NCBI RefSeq assembly: GCF_002968295.1 | Contig: NZ_CP134399.1 | Span: forward strand, 4,712,001 to 4,776,000 | DNA: 64,000 nt | Direction of reading: 5' to 3' | Source of the DNA: Mycobacterium sp. ITM-2016-00317 | GTDB taxonomy: Bacteria; Actinomycetota; Actinomycetes; Mycobacteriales; Mycobacteriaceae | The notes under the pieces: generated by a model | Told to the model about the DNA's origin: nothing | Databases searched by the model: none | Seen by the model: only the letters and a program-made list of their open reading frames with translations | Part shown: piece after piece, positions 1 through 9,367 of the stretch | How positions within the stretch are numbered: position 1 is the stretch's first letter | Layout of the letters: every line of letters starts with the position of its first letter | Translations under genes and position numbers: made by a program

Positions 1-827
1 TCACCTCCGACCGCGGCATCACGCCGGCGGCAGCCGCGAAACTGGCCGACGACCACGGCTTCACCACGTTCTACGTGCCCGAGCACACCCACATCCCGAT
101 CAAGCGCCAGGCCGCCCACCCCACCACGGGCGACGAGACGCTGCCCGACGACCGCTACATGCGCACGCTGGATCCGTGGGTGTCGCTGGGCACCGCCGCC
201 GCGGTCACCTCCCGGGTCCGGTTGTCCACCGCGGTCGCACTGCCGGTCGAACACGACTGCATCACGCTGGCGAAGTCCATCGCCACGCTCGACCACCTCT
301 CCGGGGGCCGGGTGTCCCTCGGCGTCGGATTCGGCTGGAACACCGACGAACTGGCCGACCACAACGTCCCGCCGGGGCGGCGCCGCACGATGCTACGCGA
401 GTACCTGGAGGCCATGCGCGCGCTGTGGACGCAGGAGGAAGCCGAGTACGACGGCGAGTTCGTGAAGTTCGGGCCGTCCTGGGCCTGGCCGAAGCCCGTG
501 CAGGCCCACATCCCGGTGCTGGTCGGCGCCGCGGGCACCGAGAAGAACTTCAAGTGGATCGCCCGGTCGGCCGACGGCTGGATCACCACCCCGCGCGACT
601 TCGACATCGACGCGCCGGTGAAGCTGCTCCAGGACACCTGGGCCGCGGCGGACCGGGACGGTGCGCCGCAGATCGTCGCGCTGGACTTCAAGCCGGATCC
701 GGACAAGCTGGCCCGCTGGAAGGACCTGGGCGTCACCGAAGTCCTGTTCGGCCTGCCCGACAAGTCCGACTCCGAGGTCGCGGCCTACGTGGAACGGCTG
801 GCCGGCAAGCTCGACGGGCTCGGCTGA
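1..827 (+). CDS. LLM-class F420-dependent oxidoreductase, 5' end outside window
   Basis: The reading frame is open from base 3 to the TGA at 825-827, so the gene begins before the window and about 274 residues are visible. The product looks like a luciferase-like (TIM-barrel) oxidoreductase of the F420-using mycobacterial type: it has the family segment GRVSLGVGFGW and a C-terminal LGVTEVLFGLP strand. The position near sucD/sucC matches Rv0953c of M. tuberculosis. The GTG at base 75 is an internal valine, not the start. The substrate cannot be deduced. Cytosolic; F420H2 rather than FMN use is inferred from the family. Confidence 0.85.
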   Translation, partial: TSDRGITPAAAAKLADDHGFTTFYVPEHTHIPIKRQAAHPTTGDETLPDDRYMRTLDPWVSLGTAAAVTSRVRLSTAVALPVEHDCITLAKSIATLDHLSGGRVSLGVGFGWNTDELADHNVPPGRRRTMLREYLEAMRALWTQEEAEYDGEFVKFGPSWAWPKPVQAHIPVLVGAAGTEKNFKWIARSADGWITTPRDFDIDAPVKLLQDTWAAADRDGAPQIVALDFKPDPDKLARWKDLGVTEVLFGLPDKSDSEVAAYVERLAGKLDGLG

Positions 828-896
828 CCCCGCCGGATGCAGCCTCCGGGCTGGCTAGGCTGGTGAGGCACGCCCGCTGAGGCTTGGGAGCACCCG

Positions 897-1409
897 ATGG
901 TCCGCGACCGGTTCCGCCGCCTGACACTCATCGCGTCGGCCCCTGTGCTGGTGATGGCGATGCCGCAGGCGTCGGCCGAGCCGCCCGGGTTTCCCGACCT
1001 GTCCGACTACCCCGCCGTCGACACCGAGGCCTACGCGCAGGACTCTCCGTACGTCGGCGGCTTCGGCTTCACGACCCCCGACGGCCAGCAGTGCATCCAC
1101 AACACGATGAATTCCCGGGGCGACCCGTCGCGGCAGACGTTGTCGTGCGACGGGCCGCGCCCCGACCTGGGGCCGGGGATCTGGCAGGTGCTGGTGGCCA
1201 CCGATGCGGCCGCGTCCGCCGAACCGCTCTACCCGCAACCGGACCCGACGATCCCGACGGACCCGGCGACGATCCCGAGGCCGCTGCCCGCGATGCACAA
1301 GATCACCGGCGGCAGCATCGAGTGCGGGGTCGACGACACCGGGGTCACCGCCTGCCGCGTCGGGAACCACGGCTTCGTGCTGACCCCGACGTCCACTCAG
1401 CTGTTCTAG
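897..1409 (+). CDS. Secreted hypothetical protein
   Basis: This 170-residue protein has a clear N-terminal signal peptide: basic start MVRDRFRR, hydrophobic core, then a likely AXA-type cut after residue 27 (ASA). The mature part contains four cysteines that could form two disulfides and a proline-rich stretch around residues 105-125. No catalytic motif is recognised. The start is supported by a GGGAG element at 886-890. The stop TAG (1407-1409) directly abuts the TGA of the convergent thiolase-like gene. Function unknown. Confidence 0.75.
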   Translation: MVRDRFRRLTLIASAPVLVMAMPQASAEPPGFPDLSDYPAVDTEAYAQDSPYVGGFGFTTPDGQQCIHNTMNSRGDPSRQTLSCDGPRPDLGPGIWQVLVATDAAASAEPLYPQPDPTIPTDPATIPRPLPAMHKITGGSIECGVDDTGVTACRVGNHGFVLTPTSTQLF

Positions 1410-2939
1410 TCAGCGCAGTTTCGCGCGGTTGCCGTTCCCGGTCGGCGTGACGGTGATGCCGACGCCCAGCGGATCCTCGTCGGACATCAGCGCGACGAGT
1501 TCGGCATCCTCGGTGGTCGCCATGAACCGGCTGCCGTCGGCGTCCAGCCGCCCGACGATGATGCCGGTGCGCACCGGCCAGTCGTAGCGCACCGAGTAGG
1601 TCTCGACGGTGCCGGTCCCGTCGGGCTCCTTGGTGACCGGGACCTTCGGCAGCTCCGCGATCTGCGCGGTCAGCTCCGCGCTGCGCGCGGTGCTCCACGG
1701 TGCGGGTTCGGCGGAGTAGATGCCCACCGAGTACTTGCTCATGATGCCGCCGTTGGCCCCGACGAAGCCGAATTGCCCTGGGGTGTCGCGCATCCGGGCG
1801 GCAGTCTCGGCGATGGCGTGCAGGGAGTAGCTGTTGCCGGGCCCGCCGAAGTACGGCAGGCCGCCGGTCAGGGTGAGCCCGCGCGGGTCGTCGGCGGCCA
1901 GCCCGAGCGCCTCGCAGATCACGAACACCGGGAACGGGAAGCAGCTGTACAGATCGAAGGTCGCGACGTCGTCGACGCCGATTCCGGCGACTCGCAAGGC
2001 TTCCTGGGCGGCCAGCACAGACGCCGGCGACGCACCGAGGTCCGCGCGGTCCAGCAGCGCCTGCTCGATCAGGTCGGAGTGGCCGTGCAGGTACACCCAT
2101 TTCTCCGCAGGTACCCCGAGCCTGCGGGCGGCCTCGACGGACATGACGACCGCCGCCGCGCCCTGGTTGACGGTGTCGCGGGCGACGAGCAACCGTGGGT
2201 AGGGATCACAGATCATCCGGTTCTCGTCGGTGACGGTCTCGATCTCGGCCACCGAGCGCTGCACCGGGGACGACGACAGCGGGTTGTGGGCAGCCACTTC
2301 CGACAGCGGCGCGAACAGCTCGGCCATCTGGTGGCGGTACTCGGCGACACCGAGGCCCAACCGGGCGCGGCGCGCGTTGTCGAGCAGGCCGTACTGCACC
2401 GGCGCACCGGTCAGCCCGTGCGTGACGGTGTATTCGTCGATGTAGTTGTGGATCTGGTGGCCGCGGTCCTCGAGCTGGCCCTCGACGTGCTCGGTGAAAT
2501 CGGGCTTGTCGTCGCGGCCGGCGAAGTACTTGAGGGTCGAGCCGGCCTCGGAGCCCATGATCATGACGACGTCGGCGTTCCCGGCGACGATCGCGTTCCC
2601 GGCCTCGGTGACCAGCTTCTGCGGGCTCTGACCGCCCACGGGTTCGAGAACCACGCGGGCGGGGTCGCCGCCGAGCCGGTTCATCACCGACCGCGGATAG
2701 TTGTTCGACTTGCCGAGCACGGCGGGCATCGGCCCGGAGATCTCGAACTGGCGGAGCCCGAAGACCGTGTCGACGGCCTCGGCGACGGCGGCCGCGTCGG
2801 CGCCGGTGTCACTCAGCGCGGCCCGCGCCGCGGCGGTGGCGAGGTCGACCGCCGACATCCCGCGGTATCCGGGATCATCGATCCGCTCGGTGAACTGCCC
2901 GACCCCGACGATGACCGGGGTCCGTGGATCAACTGCCAT
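1410..2939 (-). CDS. Thiolase-like acetyl-CoA acetyltransferase family protein without the usual nucleophilic Cys
   Basis: The 509-residue protein has a thiolase fold pattern: N-terminal TPVIVGVGQFTER, the strand VVMIMGSEA after the first active-site helix, and a C-terminal GGLPYFGGPGNSYSLH segment in place of the usual GGHPxGxxG loop. At the position where active thiolases carry the nucleophilic cysteine, the sequence reads VGGQSPQ, with no Cys. It resembles the long Rv1867-type mycobacterial members. It may bind acyl-CoA or carry out a non-classical reaction rather than act as a degradative thiolase. An AGAGGA ribosome-binding site precedes the ATG at 2939. It is transcribed away from the ATPase pair, and the divergent 127-bp gap holds the 16-bp repeats. 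Confidence 0.8.
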   Translation of the reverse strand: MAVDPRTPVIVGVGQFTERIDDPGYRGMSAVDLATAAARAALSDTGADAAAVAEAVDTVFGLRQFEISGPMPAVLGKSNNYPRSVMNRLGGDPARVVLEPVGGQSPQKLVTEAGNAIVAGNADVVMIMGSEAGSTLKYFAGRDDKPDFTEHVEGQLEDRGHQIHNYIDEYTVTHGLTGAPVQYGLLDNARRARLGLGVAEYRHQMAELFAPLSEVAAHNPLSSSPVQRSVAEIETVTDENRMICDPYPRLLVARDTVNQGAAAVVMSVEAARRLGVPAEKWVYLHGHSDLIEQALLDRADLGASPASVLAAQEALRVAGIGVDDVATFDLYSCFPFPVFVICEALGLAADDPRGLTLTGGLPYFGGPGNSYSLHAIAETAARMRDTPGQFGFVGANGGIMSKYSVGIYSAEPAPWSTARSAELTAQIAELPKVPVTKEPDGTGTVETYSVRYDWPVRTGIIVGRLDADGSRFMATTEDAELVALMSDEDPLGVGITVTPTGNGNRAKLR

Positions 2940-3002
2940 GTGCCGTCCTCTCAGTTACTTTGCGAGGCTAATCGAGCGTGCTGTGAGCTTGGCAACGCCC
3001 AT

Positions 3003-3066
3003 GACGTACAACGCAACAGACGTACATCTACATTGATGTACATCTGGCCTGACGTAGACTTGCCTG
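3003..3066 (+). repeat. Four tandem 16-bp repeats upstream of the ATPase pair
   Basis: Units start at 3003, 3019, 3035 and 3051, exactly 16 bp apart, and end at the base before the ATG at 3067. Each begins GAYGTA; the first three share GAYGTACA and units 2 and 3 share GAYGTACATC, while the last six bases vary. Units 2 and 3 also create an inverted repeat GTACATC-N6-GATGTAC (3022-3041). The arrangement resembles an array of operator half-sites or iterons. Confidence 0.85.
3033..3060 (+). promoter_or_regulatory. Putative leaderless promoter of the ATPase pair
   Basis: A TTGATG element (3033-3038) and a TAGACT element (3055-3060, fitting TANNNT) are 16 bp apart. The ATG at 3067 lies six bases after the -10, so the transcript would start at the start codon. 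No Shine-Dalgarno is present. Both promoter elements lie inside the 16-bp repeat array. Confidence 0.55.
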
Positions 3067-4227
3067 ATGAACTGGCAGCCCCGCCCGATGTCGCTGGTCG
3101 TCGGCGGCGTCGTGCCCACCGAGGACGTCGTCGGCCGTGTCCGGGAATCCACCGAGGTCCTCGCGTCGCTGCCGCATTCGGGCGTGGTGCTGGTCGGCGA
3201 CCGACGGCACGGCAAGACCTCGCTGTCGCGCCTCGTGCAGCGGCTGGCAGCCGACCAGGGCGCGGTGGTGGTGTCGGTCAGCGCCGAGCGGGAGACCTAC
3301 GCCGAGTTCGTGTCTGCGCTGATCTCCGAGCTGGCCCGCCTGGACCCCGCCTGGGCCACCGAACTGGCCAAGATCCGGCTGACCCTCACCGCCGGACCCG
3401 TGCGCCTCGAACGCGACAGCCGCGCCGCCGCGACGCTGGACGACCTGCTGCACCGGGCGATCCGGCGCACCGGCGGCCGCATCCTGGCGCTGTTCATCGA
3501 CGAGGTCAGCGTGCTGGCGCGCAACCTCGAGCGGGCCCAGCCCGGCGCCGGGGACACCTTCCTGCACCTGCTGCGCCGCGTCCGCCAGGAGAATCCCGGC
3601 CAGGTTGCGACGGTGCTGTCGGGGTCGATCGGATTCCACCACGTGTCCTCCGACGCGCCCAGCACCGTCAACGACATCCCGAAGATCGCCGTCGGCCCCA
3701 TCCGTTCCGATCACGCCACCTACCTGGCCGAATGCCTGCTGATGGGCACCGCCACCCCCACCACCGACCAGCACGACGTCGGGGCGGCCATCGCGGCCGC
3801 CGCCGAGAACGTGCCCTATTACATCCAGCATCTGGTGGCGGCGGCCCGCAAGTCGTCCTACGACACCCAGATGCCGGTGTACCCCGAGCTGATCGAGCTG
3901 CTGGTGCTGGATGCGATCGAGAACCCCTACGACCCTTGGGATCTGCGGCACTACCGGGACCGTCTCCCGCACTACTACGGCGCGGACGCCCCGGCGATCG
4001 CCGGGGTGCTCGACGTCTATGCGCACGCCAACCGACCCCTGGACGTCGACACCGTGCTGATGCGGTTGCGCAGCGAGGGCAGCCCGATCACCGATCGCGC
4101 GCAGCTGGTGTCGTTCGTCGAACGGCTCACGCTCGACCACTATCTGACGCGCGCAGGAAGTGACCCGATCACCGACCGGTTCTCCTCTCCCCTGGTGCTG
4201 CGTGCGTGGAAAGCGATGCGCCGGTGA
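3067..4227 (+). CDS. P-loop ATPase, first gene of a two-gene unit
   Basis: The 386-residue protein is an AAA/STAND-like ATPase. The Walker A motif GDRRHGKTS is at residues 44-52 and the Walker B motif LALFIDE at about 140-146. An N-terminal VGR motif near residues 22-24 and a helical lid after residue 200 follow the layout of the archaeal-ATPase/ORC-like group. No signal peptide, membrane segment or nuclease motif is seen. It overlaps the next ATPase gene by four bases (GTGA), so the two are translationally coupled and probably form a complex. It lies between a thiolase-like gene and sucD, where M. tuberculosis has no such gene that I recall. Function unknown; a DNA-associated or regulatory role is only an inference. 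Confidence 0.8.
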   Translation: MNWQPRPMSLVVGGVVPTEDVVGRVRESTEVLASLPHSGVVLVGDRRHGKTSLSRLVQRLAADQGAVVVSVSAERETYAEFVSALISELARLDPAWATELAKIRLTLTAGPVRLERDSRAAATLDDLLHRAIRRTGGRILALFIDEVSVLARNLERAQPGAGDTFLHLLRRVRQENPGQVATVLSGSIGFHHVSSDAPSTVNDIPKIAVGPIRSDHATYLAECLLMGTATPTTDQHDVGAAIAAAAENVPYYIQHLVAAARKSSYDTQMPVYPELIELLVLDAIENPYDPWDLRHYRDRLPHYYGADAPAIAGVLDVYAHANRPLDVDTVLMRLRSEGSPITDRAQLVSFVERLTLDHYLTRAGSDPITDRFSSPLVLRAWKAMRR

Positions 4228-5315
4228 GTATCCCGGCACTGTTCACCCCGTCGGCGGTGTCCGCAGCCGAGCTGGACGCGCTGACGGTGGGGCGTAGCGA
4301 TCTGCTGGCGACGCTGACCGCGCGCATCGCGTCGGCCGCCCGCGACGGATCCCGCCCCCACACTCTGCTGGTCGGCCCGCGCGGCTCCGGCAAGACGCAC
4401 ACCCTGCAGGTCGCACTCGCGCGGGCACTGTCCGATGCGGCGACCGCGACACGGGTGCTGCCCGTCGTCGTCGCCGAGGACTCGCTGGCGATCGGCTCCT
4501 ACACCGACCTGCTCGTGGAAATGGCCCGCGCGGTCGACCCAGCCGTGGAGGACGAGGCCAGGACGCTGCGGCTGGCCCGGGACCCGGTCGGTATCGAGGC
4601 CGCCCTGATCGACGCGGCCGCGGGCCGCACGATCCTGCTGGCGATCGAGAACCTCGACCGGGTCTTCGACGCGCTCGGCACCGCCGGGCAGGGCAGCCTG
4701 CGCGCGTGGGTGGAGACCTCGACCGCGGTGCTGATCGTCGCGACCACTCCGGCGCTGTTCCCCGGCGTCTCGTCGCGGGAGTATCCCTGGTACGGGTCCT
4801 TCATGGTGGAGAGGCTGCCGGATCTCGGAGTCGAGGACACCTCGACCCTGCTGCGGCGGGCAGCGCAGCGACGCGGCGACACCGAGCTGGTCGCGTTCCT
4901 GGACACCCCGACGGGGCGGGACCGGGTCGCCTCGATCCACCGGATCGTCGGCGGCGCACCACGGTCGTGGCATCTGTTGTCCGAGTGCGTCGACGCCCGC
5001 AGCCTCGACGCACTCACCCCCGCGGTCGATGCGCTGCTGGACCGGCTCGCGCCGTACTTCCAGCAGCGGTTGTGGTTACTGCCCGCCGGAGAGCAGCGCC
5101 TGGTCGTGGAGCTGGCCCGCAGTACCGGTCCCCGGACGGTGTCGGATCTGGCTCGCGCCGTGGGTGTTTCGAATCAGTCCGCCTCGGCCGCGCTGGGCCG
5201 CCTGGCCACCGACCACTGGGTGACCTCGTCGAAGGCCGCCGACGACCGGCGCACATCCTGGTATGACCTGACCGAACCGCTGCTGCGCAGCTATCTGCAG
5301 TACCGCACCGGCTGA
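4224..5315 (+). CDS. P-loop ATPase with C-terminal winged helix, second gene of the unit
   Basis: The start is placed at the GTG at 4224, which overlaps the upstream TGA (GTGA) and has GGAAAG at 4208-4213; an in-frame GTG at 4206 is an alternative. The 363-residue protein has Walker A GPRGSGKT at residues 51-58 and a degenerate Walker B strand ILLAIENLD, where Glu-Asn replaces the usual Asp-Glu pair. The C-terminal 70 residues form a MarR/winged-helix-like domain (TVSDLARAVGVSNQSASAAL). The altered Walker B suggests weak hydrolysis, with the first protein perhaps as the active partner. Winged-helix plus AAA is the layout of Orc/Cdc6-like and STAND regulators. Function unknown. Confidence 0.8.
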   Translation: MSIPALFTPSAVSAAELDALTVGRSDLLATLTARIASAARDGSRPHTLLVGPRGSGKTHTLQVALARALSDAATATRVLPVVVAEDSLAIGSYTDLLVEMARAVDPAVEDEARTLRLARDPVGIEAALIDAAAGRTILLAIENLDRVFDALGTAGQGSLRAWVETSTAVLIVATTPALFPGVSSREYPWYGSFMVERLPDLGVEDTSTLLRRAAQRRGDTELVAFLDTPTGRDRVASIHRIVGGAPRSWHLLSECVDARSLDALTPAVDALLDRLAPYFQQRLWLLPAGEQRLVVELARSTGPRTVSDLARAVGVSNQSASAALGRLATDHWVTSSKAADDRRTSWYDLTEPLLRSYLQYRTG

Positions 5316-5325
5316 CCAAACGAAA

Positions 5326-5372
5326 CTGCGGCCAGCTCACGGACCCCGAAGGGTTCGCGCGCTGACCGCAGT
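5326..5372. terminator. Bidirectional stem-loop between the ATPase gene and sucD
   Basis: ACTGCGGCCAGC (5326-5337) pairs with GCTGACCGCAGT (5361-5372) at 11 of 12 positions around a 23-base loop. It lies between the convergent stops at 5315 and 5384. There is no T-run, as is common for mycobacterial terminators. Confidence 0.6.
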
Positions 5373-5383
5373 CGCGTGGTGAC

Positions 5384-6286
5384 TCAGAGGTTTTCGAGGA
5401 TCTCCCGGGCCAGCGCCGCCGTCTCCGACGGCGTCTTGCCGACCTTCACGCCTGCAGCTTCCAGCGCCTCCTTCTTGGCGGCGGCGGTGCCCGAGGAGCC
5501 CGACACGATGGCGCCGGCGTGGCCCATGGTCTTGCCCTCCGGAGCGGTGAAGCCCGCGACGTAGCCGACGACCGGCTTGGAGACGTTGGCCTTGATGTAG
5601 TCGGCGGCCCGCTCCTCGGCGTCGCCGCCGATCTCGCCGATCATCACGATGATCTTGGTCTCCGGGTCCTTCTCGAACGCCTCGATGGCGTCGATGTGGG
5701 TGGTGCCGATGACCGGGTCGCCGCCGATGCCGATGGCGGTGGAGAAGCCGAGATCGCGCAGCTCGTACATCATCTGGTAGGTCAGCGTGCCGGACTTCGA
5801 CACCAGGCCGATCGGACCCTTGCCGGTGATGTTGTTCGGCGTGATGCCGACCAGCGACTCACCGGGGGTGATGACGCCCGGGCAGTTGGGGCCGATGATG
5901 CGGGTCTTCTGGCCCTTCTCGACGTTGTAGGCCCACGCATAGGCGGTGTCCTGCACCGGGATTCCCTCGGTGATGACGACCAGCAGCGGGATCTCGGCGT
6001 CGATGGCCTCGATGATCGCGTCCTTGGAGAACGCCGGCGGCACGAACGCGATCGAGGTGTCGGCGCCGGTCTCCTTCATCGCCTCGGCGACCGAGGCGAA
6101 CACCGGGAGCTCGACGTCGTTGCCGTCCTTGTCCTGATGCTTTACGGTCGTGCCGGCCTTGCGCGCGTTCACCCCGCCCACGACCTGGGTGCCGGCCTTG
6201 AGCATCAGCTTGGTGTGCTTGGTGCCCTCGCCGCCGGTGATGCCCTGGACGATGACCTTGCTGTCCGCGTTAAGGAAAATAGACAT
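5384..6286 (-). CDS. sucD: Succinyl-CoA synthetase alpha subunit
   Basis: This 300-residue protein is SucD, which with SucC makes succinate plus ATP/GTP from succinyl-CoA in the TCA cycle. It shows the CoA-binding Rossmann start ([20 protein letters not shown]), the phosphohistidine region [14 protein letters not shown] with the active-site His in MGHAGAI, and the expected length. It lies 12 bases downstream of sucC on the same strand, with AGGGAC upstream of its ATG, so the two form an operon. It corresponds to Rv0952. Confidence 0.97.
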   Translation of the reverse strand: MSIFLNADSKVIVQGITGGEGTKHTKLMLKAGTQVVGGVNARKAGTTVKHQDKDGNDVELPVFASVAEAMKETGADTSIAFVPPAFSKDAIIEAIDAEIPLLVVITEGIPVQDTAYAWAYNVEKGQKTRIIGPNCPGVITPGESLVGITPNNITGKGPIGLVSKSGTLTYQMMYELRDLGFSTAIGIGGDPVIGTTHIDAIEAFEKDPETKIIVMIGEIGGDAEERAADYIKANVSKPVVGYVAGFTAPEGKTMGHAGAIVSGSSGTAAAKKEALEAAGVKVGKTPSETAALAREILENL

Positions 6287-6298
6287 TTCTTGTGTCCC

Positions 6299-7462
<1,164 letters not shown>

Positions 7463-7594
7463 GGAGTCCGGAAATTCCCTGTCTGTGAGCGGCTAAAGTT
7501 ACGGCCCGACGGGCTCCGACGAACTGTATCGAGCCGGGTGCTGCCCATTGCCACCGCCTACCGTTCATGTGGTCGATCTCACCGGTGCCCCCGG

Positions 7595-7610
7595 AGTGAT
7601 TCAAATCACA
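7595..7610. promoter_or_regulatory. CRP-type (cAMP receptor protein) binding site
   Basis: AGTGATTCAAATCACA matches the mycobacterial CRP consensus TGTGA-N6-TCACA at every fixed position except the first. It sits 133 bp before sucC and 105 bp before the M23 peptidase gene, in their divergent intergenic region (7463-7714), which is also clearly richer in A/T than its surroundings. Confidence 0.7.
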
Positions 7611-7714
7611 AATCGCGGTGGAATAGAGCGACGGGTTGCCACTCCGATGCAAGTTTGGTTAACGTCCACTGGTCTAGATAACGGTCTGATTACGACGACG
7701 AAGGATTATTCAGG

Positions 7715-8764
7715 TTGCCTCAGCATCGTCTGCCTCGCTCTTCCGAGGCCTCCGCGGCGCCTGGCCTGACCGAAGTCACCGACATCATCCCGTTCAACGA
7801 ATTCGGCCAGCTCGGCGATCTTGACGATCTAGAGTTCTTGTCCCACGCGGCATTTGACCGCGACACTCAGGTGATCCACGCTCCCGAGCTCGACGACCTC
7901 AACGACACCGCCGACGAGGCACCGCTCAGCTTGGCCGTGCCGACCGAGTTCCGCGCCGCACCGCGCGCCGACCGGCAACCGTCCGCCCACGCCTACCGCG
8001 ACAGCCACACCGACGTCAGCGACGGCACAGCAAAGACCGACATCATCGATATGCGCGGCACCAAGGGCCTGCACCGCAAGACCGAAGTGCCGGTCAGGGG
8101 CAGGCTCGTCGTCGCGGCGATGGCGGTCGGAGCGACCGCCGCCGGCGCGTACACGATGACCAACAACACCTCGAAGGCGCCGGCCGCGACGGTGCTCGCC
8201 GCCGACCAGGCGGTGCTCGGCGACGGCGCGATCACCGGTTCGGTGGACGGCATGCAGATCGTCACGGTCACGCCGGTCGCGAACGCCGCGGTGCACGCCG
8301 AGGAGATCACCAAGGCCGCGGCTTTCGCCCAGGAGCGCGCCGAGCGCGAGGCCAGGCTCACCAAGCCTCAGTTCGTGATGCCCACTACCGGCGTCTGGAC
8401 CTCGGGCTTCGGCTATCGCTGGGGCGTGCTGCACGCCGGCATCGACATCGCCAACGCGATCGGCACCCCGATCCTGGCGGCGGCCGACGGCCTGGTCGTC
8501 GCGGCGGGGTCCGAGGGCGGCTACGGCAATGTGGTCAAGATTCGCCACGCCGACGGCACCGTGACGCTGTACGGCCACAACAGCTCGATCATGGTCAACG
8601 TCGGCGAGCGCGTGATGGCCGGCGACCAGATCGCCAAGATGGGCAACACCGGAAACTCCACGGGGCCGCACTGCCACTTCGAGGTGCACATCGGCGGCAC
8701 CCGCGTCGACCCCGTCGGATGGTTGGCCAAGCGGGGGCTCAGCCCCGGCGGCTACGTTGGCTGA
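7715..8764 (+). CDS. Membrane-anchored M23 metallopeptidase
   Basis: The 349-residue protein ends in an M23 (LytM-like) zinc peptidase domain from about residue 225. It carries the zinc ligands in HAGID (HxxxD type) and GPHCHFEVH (HxH), so it should be an active peptidoglycan endopeptidase. Residues 1-125 are polar and probably disordered in the cytosol, followed by one membrane segment near 130-148 (RLVVAAMAVGATAAGA). The TTG start at 7715 is favoured by AAGGA at 7701-7705. It is the counterpart of Rv0950c and is directly followed by a membrane-protein gene with no gap, suggesting co-transcription. Confidence 0.88.
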   Translation: MPQHRLPRSSEASAAPGLTEVTDIIPFNEFGQLGDLDDLEFLSHAAFDRDTQVIHAPELDDLNDTADEAPLSLAVPTEFRAAPRADRQPSAHAYRDSHTDVSDGTAKTDIIDMRGTKGLHRKTEVPVRGRLVVAAMAVGATAAGAYTMTNNTSKAPAATVLAADQAVLGDGAITGSVDGMQIVTVTPVANAAVHAEEITKAAAFAQERAEREARLTKPQFVMPTTGVWTSGFGYRWGVLHAGIDIANAIGTPILAAADGLVVAAGSEGGYGNVVKIRHADGTVTLYGHNSSIMVNVGERVMAGDQIAKMGNTGNSTGPHCHFEVHIGGTRVDPVGWLAKRGLSPGGYVG

Positions 8765-9367
8765 GTGGCCGACGAGTCCTCTGATTCCACCGAAGAGACC
8801 CGGATCCTGCGGCGCGCGCCGCTGAGCACCGGCTCCCAGCCCGTCCTGTCCGGCCCTGAGACGTCCTCTGAGCCGCCCACAGGCCTTCTCCGCCGTCATC
8901 CCACCGGAGAGCTCCCTGTCGCGTCCGTCTCCGCCCCGGTTACCCAGTACGTCCCGCGCGCCAAACCCGTCGCCGTCGGCACGCCCCGCGTACCCCGTGC
9001 GGATTCCCGCGCCGCGCAGGCCACCGCGGTGGCCGCGATCGTGTCCGGCTGGGCCTCCGGCGTCATCGCCACCGACCTGATCGCCGGCTGGTGGGCCACG
9101 GACCCGCTGTTCTGTGTGGCGATCGGTTTCCTCGCGGCCGTGTCGGCCGCCGGGTCCATCAGCGGGGTGATCGCGCTGCTGCTGCGGCGCCCCAACGCGC
9201 GCCTGTTGATCGTGGTCGGGGCGGTGATCGCGATCCTGATCTTCGCCAGCCTGTTCGTCGCCGGGGCGAAGCTGCCCGCGCTGGTCTACGCGATGCCGCT
9301 GCTGCCGCTGGCGTCGATCGTGCTGGCGGCGCTGCCTGCCACCGCGCGGTGGAGCAGGCCCGGCTAG
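8765..9367 (+). CDS. Conserved membrane protein with four predicted helices
   Basis: The GTG start immediately follows the TGA of the M23 peptidase gene. Of 200 residues, the first 85 are polar and Pro/Ser/Thr-rich and probably cytosolic; the rest form about four membrane helices (starting near AAQATAVAAIVSGWASG). No enzymatic motif is visible. Tight coupling with the M23 gene suggests a cell-envelope role. Its TAG stop overlaps the TAG of the opposing uvrD1 gene in the shared sequence CTAG (9364-9367). Confidence 0.7.
   Translation: MADESSDSTEETRILRRAPLSTGSQPVLSGPETSSEPPTGLLRRHPTGELPVASVSAPVTQYVPRAKPVAVGTPRVPRADSRAAQATAVAAIVSGWASGVIATDLIAGWWATDPLFCVAIGFLAAVSAAGSISGVIALLLRRPNARLLIVVGAVIAILIFASLFVAGAKLPALVYAMPLLPLASIVLAALPATARWSRPG

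Noticed and set aside
1773..4163. Very long open frame (796 codons) on the plus strand
   Set aside because: It is the high-GC shadow of the thiolase-like gene and the first ATPase gene; no domain sequence is recognised in it.
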